A stretch of 7,456 bases of DNA, taken from Oscillospiraceae bacterium (GTDB lineage: Bacteria; Bacillota; Clostridia; Oscillospirales; Ruminococcaceae). The position numbers and the translations under genes were made by a program. Position 1 is the first letter of the stretch. The number at the start of each line of letters is the position of its first letter. The notes under the pieces were generated by a model. That model did no database searches and was not told where the DNA came from. It saw only the letters and a program-made list of their open reading frames with translations. This document shows positions 5,309 through 7,456 of the stretch, in pieces. The stretch is from assembly GCA_014796735.1 (NCBI GenBank), contig JAAVIG010000099.1, positions 1-7,456 of the forward strand, given 5' to 3'.

Positions 5309-6319
5309 ATGTCCAATCTTACAAAAGACGGTACAATATATTTGCCCACATCGCCCAGTATTGCTTCTTACGCCGCGGCGGTGGGCAAAAAAGAGGGCGA
5401 GGGTCCATTGGCTAACTGTTTTGATTATATAGCCGAAGACGTAACTCTCGGAGAAAACAGCTGGGAAAAAAGCGAGAGCAAGCTTCAGCAGTACGCCTTT
5501 ACAAACGCCTTAAGCAAGGGTAATTTTTCCGAAAGCGATATTGACTTTCTGTTTGCAGGGGATCTGCTCAATCAGTGCGTTGCTTCAGCTTACGGCTCAA
5601 GAGATACAAGCATACCCTTTTTCGGCTTGTTCGGCGCATGTTCCACTATGGCGGAAAGTCTGTCGCTGGCTTCGATCTTTGTGGACAGCGGCACTGCTGT
5701 AAATGCTGCCGCCGTTACATCGTCGCACTTTTGCTCCGCGGAAAGGCAATTCAGACTTCCCGTAAACTACGGAGGTCAGCGTACACCCACCGCTCAGTGG
5801 ACAGCCACCGCCGCGGGCTGCGCGATAGTTTCGCCTCACGGTGCGCCGCCTTACGTTAAAGCGGTAACGGTGGGAAAAATCAAGGATATGGGCGTTACCG
5901 ACGCCAATAATATGGGGGCGGCAATGGCTACCGCCGCTTACGATACTATTTCCCGACACCTCGCAAATACGGAGCAGAGCGTAGACGACTTTGATCTGAT
6001 CTTAACGGGGGATCTGGGGCAGGTAGGCAGCGATATTTTAGTAGAGCTGTTTCAGAAGGACAACGTGGATATTTCGGGAAAGCACAACGACTGCGGTTTG
6101 ATGCTGTACGATCTTAAAAGTCAGGACGTACACGCGGGAGGTTCCGGCTGCGGGTGCAGCGCGTCGGTGCTGTGCGGTCACATTCTTCCCGAGATCGCAA
6201 AGGGAAATCTGAAAAACGTTCTCTTTGCCGCAACGGGGGCTTTGATGTCGCCAACTATAGTACAGCAGGGGGAAAGTATTCCCGGGATAAGTCATGCGGT
6301 GCATATTTCGGCGGAGTAA
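5309..6319 (+). CDS. spoVAD: Stage V sporulation protein AD (SpoVAD), DPA-binding thiolase-fold protein
   Basis: SpoVAD is the soluble, membrane-associated subunit of the SpoVA machinery and binds dipicolinic acid in a pocket of a thiolase-like fold. At 336 residues it matches the B. subtilis protein (338) almost end to end. Family landmarks are DFLFAGDLLNQ (79-89), FFGLFGACSTMAES (104-117) with the pocket cysteine C111, SSHFCSAERQFRLP (138-151), YGGQRTPTAQWTAT (154-167), LILTGDLGQVGSDI (230-243), KHNDCGLMLYD (258-268), GGSGCGCSA (277-285) and ATGALMSPTIVQQ (308-320). The start at ATG 5309 has AAGGAAAGG at 5292-5300, 8 bases upstream. It lies 53 bases after spoVAC, with a hairpin in that gap, and 28 bases before spoVAE. 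No truncation or frameshift was seen, so the protein should be functional. Confidence 0.98.
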   Translation: MSNLTKDGTIYLPTSPSIASYAAAVGKKEGEGPLANCFDYIAEDVTLGENSWEKSESKLQQYAFTNALSKGNFSESDIDFLFAGDLLNQCVASAYGSRDTSIPFFGLFGACSTMAESLSLASIFVDSGTAVNAAAVTSSHFCSAERQFRLPVNYGGQRTPTAQWTATAAGCAIVSPHGAPPYVKAVTVGKIKDMGVTDANNMGAAMATAAYDTISRHLANTEQSVDDFDLILTGDLGQVGSDILVELFQKDNVDISGKHNDCGLMLYDLKSQDVHAGGSGCGCSASVLCGHILPEIAKGNLKNVLFAATGALMSPTIVQQGESIPGISHAVHISAE

Positions 6320-6347
6320 ATTGAAAATCAAAAAGGACGGTAGTAAT

Positions 6348-6719
6348 ATGGAAATGTTTATGGAATATTTTTGGGCGTTTGTGATAGGCGGCGGCTTTTG
6401 CCTTATAGGACAGCTGCTGATCGACCTTACAAAATTGACCCCCGCGAGAATACTCGTTATATATGTTATCGCAGGTGTGGTACTGGGCGGCTGCGGCGTT
6501 TATGAGCCGTTGGTGGATTTTGCGGGAGCAGGGGCAACGGTGCCTTTGACAGGCTTCGGCTACGCTCTTTCCGAGGGAGTAAAAACCGCCGTTCAAGAGG
6601 ACGGACTGTTGGGCGCTTTTACGGGAGGATTCACGGCGGGTGCGGCGGGACTTACGGCGGCCGTTATTTTCGGGCTTATTGTGGCAAGGTGCTTTAAAAG
6701 AGGGGATAAGATGAGCTGA
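6348..6719 (+). CDS. spoVAE: Stage V sporulation protein AE (SpoVAE/SpoVAEB), membrane component of the DPA channel
   Basis: This small inner-spore-membrane protein is part of the SpoVA complex for DPA uptake and release. The product has 123 residues. A first helix lies at about 5-26 (EYFWAFVIGGGFCLIGQLL), a second at 34-55, and then comes the family loop AGAGATVPLTGFGYALSEG (59-77). A glycine/alanine-rich hydrophobic segment spans 87-115, and the tail is basic. The loop motif GAGxxVPxTGF is shared with SpoVAC, as expected because both belong to the SpoVAC/SpoVAEB family. The frame is open upstream to 6294, inside spoVAD. The ATG at 6348 was chosen because AAGGA (6333-6337) lies 10 bases upstream and the protein then has the usual N-terminus; ATG 6354 is an alternative. 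It is the last gene of the cluster, and no convincing hairpin terminator follows in 6720-6835. Confidence 0.95.
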   Translation: MEMFMEYFWAFVIGGGFCLIGQLLIDLTKLTPARILVIYVIAGVVLGGCGVYEPLVDFAGAGATVPLTGFGYALSEGVKTAVQEDGLLGAFTGGFTAGAAGLTAAVIFGLIVARCFKRGDKMS

Positions 6720-6835
6720 TTATGCTTTGTTTTTCGTCGCAATTTTAAATTATATCTTCAATTCGTAAATTTACACAAATGTTTTAAAAAAATAGGGCAA
6801 AGTGACAAAAATCGCAATCTATCTTTAAAAGCATG

Positions 6836-6864
6836 TTGACAAGCTTGTCCAAAAGTGATATACT
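6836..6864 (+). promoter_or_regulatory. SigA promoter of the toxin-antitoxin-like operon
   Basis: TTGACA (6836-6841) and TATACT (6859-6864) are spaced by 17 bases, and TG at 6856-6857 provides an extended -10. This is close to ideal. Transcription would start near 6871, leaving a leader of about 70 bases. The -35 box is embedded in a palindrome (6838-6849), suggesting repressor control. Confidence 0.88.
6838..6849. promoter_or_regulatory. Palindromic operator candidate overlapping the -35 box
   Basis: GACAAGCTTGTC is a perfect 12-bp palindrome covering the last four bases of the -35 box and part of the spacer. The flanking T6836/A6851 also pair, with one mismatch between. A dimeric repressor bound here would block RNA polymerase, the usual arrangement for an autoregulated toxin-antitoxin operon. 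Binding is inferred. Confidence 0.55.
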
Positions 6865-6888
6865 ATGTTTAACGCTATTGCAAACAAT

Positions 6889-6913
6889 TGCATATATTTG
6901 AACAGTATATGCA
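6889..6913. promoter_or_regulatory. Inverted repeat in the leader of the toxin-antitoxin-like operon
   Basis: TGCATATA (6889-6896) and TATATGCA (6906-6913) form a perfect 8-bp inverted repeat with a 9-base spacer, just downstream of the expected transcription start. It is not followed by a T-tract. It may be a second operator half-site pair or a weak RNA hairpin. Its sequence differs from the palindrome at 6838-6849. Confidence 0.5.
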
Positions 6914-6942
6914 TAGTATAGAACGTTGAGGAGGTGTAACGA

Positions 6943-7122
6943 ATGGCAACTAAAAGCATTAGCAAATCTGTAAAAATTCGCAGCAGAAAAGCCGGTGAAT
7001 CGTTGTTTGAAGCGATTGAAGGTTCGCGCAAAAGCTCAAATGCCACAGTACGTTTAAAAAGCTCTCCGCAACGAGTGGAAAAGAACGACATTAAAGATTT
7101 TTTCGGGAAGACGGTTAAATGA
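6943..7122 (+). CDS. Small basic protein, putative antitoxin or partner of the GNAT-like gene
   Basis: The 59-residue protein begins at ATG 6943 behind a very strong GAGGAGGTG (6928-6936). It carries 15 Lys/Arg and 6 Asp/Glu, so it is strongly basic. The N-terminal KSVKIRSRKAGESLFEAIEG could be a beta strand followed by a helix, as in ribbon-helix-helix DNA-binding proteins, but I do not recognise the family. The C-terminal third (VEKNDIKDFFGKTVK) may be the part that contacts the partner. The last codon and stop overlap the next start as ATGA, so the two products are made in coupled amounts. Upstream lies a promoter with a palindrome over the -35 box, consistent with autoregulation. The antitoxin role is inferred from order, size and overlap with a GNAT toxin-like gene. 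The gene itself is well supported. Confidence 0.78.
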   Translation: MATKSISKSVKIRSRKAGESLFEAIEGSRKSSNATVRLKSSPQRVEKNDIKDFFGKTVK

Positions 7123-7456
7123 CAGAGTATAAAATAATTTCACTGGCTGATATGCTGAGTGCATTAGAGGAAAGCGATGTCAAAAACGTGCTTTCCTCTT
7201 TTTCATCGCAAAAAAATATAGACGTTGAAGATTTTCTAAAAAATAATGCCATTCCATTCGCGAGGCAAAATCTTGCACCTACAAACTTGGTGTATGCAAA
7301 TTGTGATAAAGGCTGCTTCTTATGCGGATATTTTACCCTTACGATAAAAACGATTGAAGTTTATAAGCATATTGTCGGTTCAAGGATATTTGATAAACTG
7401 AAAAAATTCGGTACATATGATAAATTTTTTAAAAAGTGCACAATTCCCGCTCCGCT
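7119..7456 (+). CDS. GNAT-like acetyltransferase-fold protein, possible type II toxin (3' end outside window)
   Basis: The frame starts at ATG 7119, overlapping the stop of the 59-residue gene by ATGA, and is open to the window end: 112 codons plus two bases. The pattern of SLADMLSALEES, VLSSFSSQKNIDVEDFLK (24-41), the central strand CGYFTLTIK (69-77) and the later KLKKFG...IPAP fits a Firmicute family of GNAT-fold proteins of usually about 170-180 residues. In these the acetyl-CoA binding motif comes just after the IPA segment, so here it lies beyond the edge. Known GNAT toxins of type II systems acetylate aminoacyl-tRNA and stop translation; whether this one does is inference. Codon 7119 is the only sensible start. 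The short distance between the IPA segment and the window end means catalytic competence cannot be judged. Confidence 0.75.
   Translation, partial: MTEYKIISLADMLSALEESDVKNVLSSFSSQKNIDVEDFLKNNAIPFARQNLAPTNLVYANCDKGCFLCGYFTLTIKTIEVYKHIVGSRIFDKLKKFGTYDKFFKKCTIPAP

Noticed and set aside
5597..5959. Minus-strand and alternate plus frames within spoVAD
   Set aside because: spoVAD is conserved along its full length; these frames are arginine/histidine-rich shadows.
6765..6774. Short palindrome GTAAATTTAC after spoVAE
   Set aside because: Only 10 bp, AT-rich and with no T-tract; likely by chance and not a terminator.
6825..7091. 88-residue minus-strand frame over the toxin-like promoter and small gene
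   Set aside because: The plus strand here has a near-consensus promoter, a strong ribosome binding site and an ATGA-coupled pair; the minus frame has no such support.

Overview
The window looks like chromosomal DNA of a spore-forming member of the Firmicutes, most likely class Clostridia and perhaps an Oscillospiraceae/Ruminococcus-type gut bacterium. The reasons are a low-to-moderate GC content, strong GGAGG-type ribosome binding sites, TTGACA/TATAAT promoters, an rpoA-rplQ operon end and a spoVAC-spoVAD-spoVAE sporulation cluster. The family-level placement is an impression from protein style, not a computed result. All supported genes lie on the + strand.

Layout. (1) Positions 1-890 are the 3' end of the ribosomal-protein/RNA-polymerase operon: the C-terminal part of rpoA, complete rplQ and a strong intrinsic terminator. 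(2) Positions 900-1721 are a compact two-gene cassette with its own promoter and terminator. It encodes a 189-residue protein with a JAMM/JAB-like HxHP...SxxD signature and a 51-residue, charged, probably coiled-coil partner. I cannot assign it a function. (3) Positions 1764-4732 are a two-gene envelope glycosylation unit behind an almost ideal promoter: a GtrB/DPM1-like polyprenyl-phosphate glycosyltransferase (GT2 fold, two C-terminal membrane helices) and a 589-residue GT-C-type membrane glycosyltransferase, closed by a perfect 12-bp hairpin terminator. (4) Positions 4809-6719 are the spoVA genes C, D and E, which move dipicolinic acid into the forespore and release it at germination. A 10-bp hairpin abuts the spoVAD ribosome binding site. 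(5) Positions 6836-7456 begin a toxin-antitoxin-like operon: a palindrome-overlapped promoter, a 59-residue basic protein, and, overlapping it by ATGA, a GNAT-like protein that runs off the window edge.

Functionally this is housekeeping (transcription/translation), envelope modification and sporulation, with two small accessory cassettes inserted between the conserved blocks. The best candidates for something poorly described are the JAMM-like/coiled-coil pair and the GNAT-like pair with its unfamiliar basic partner. No rRNA, tRNA, CRISPR array, IS element or riboswitch was seen.
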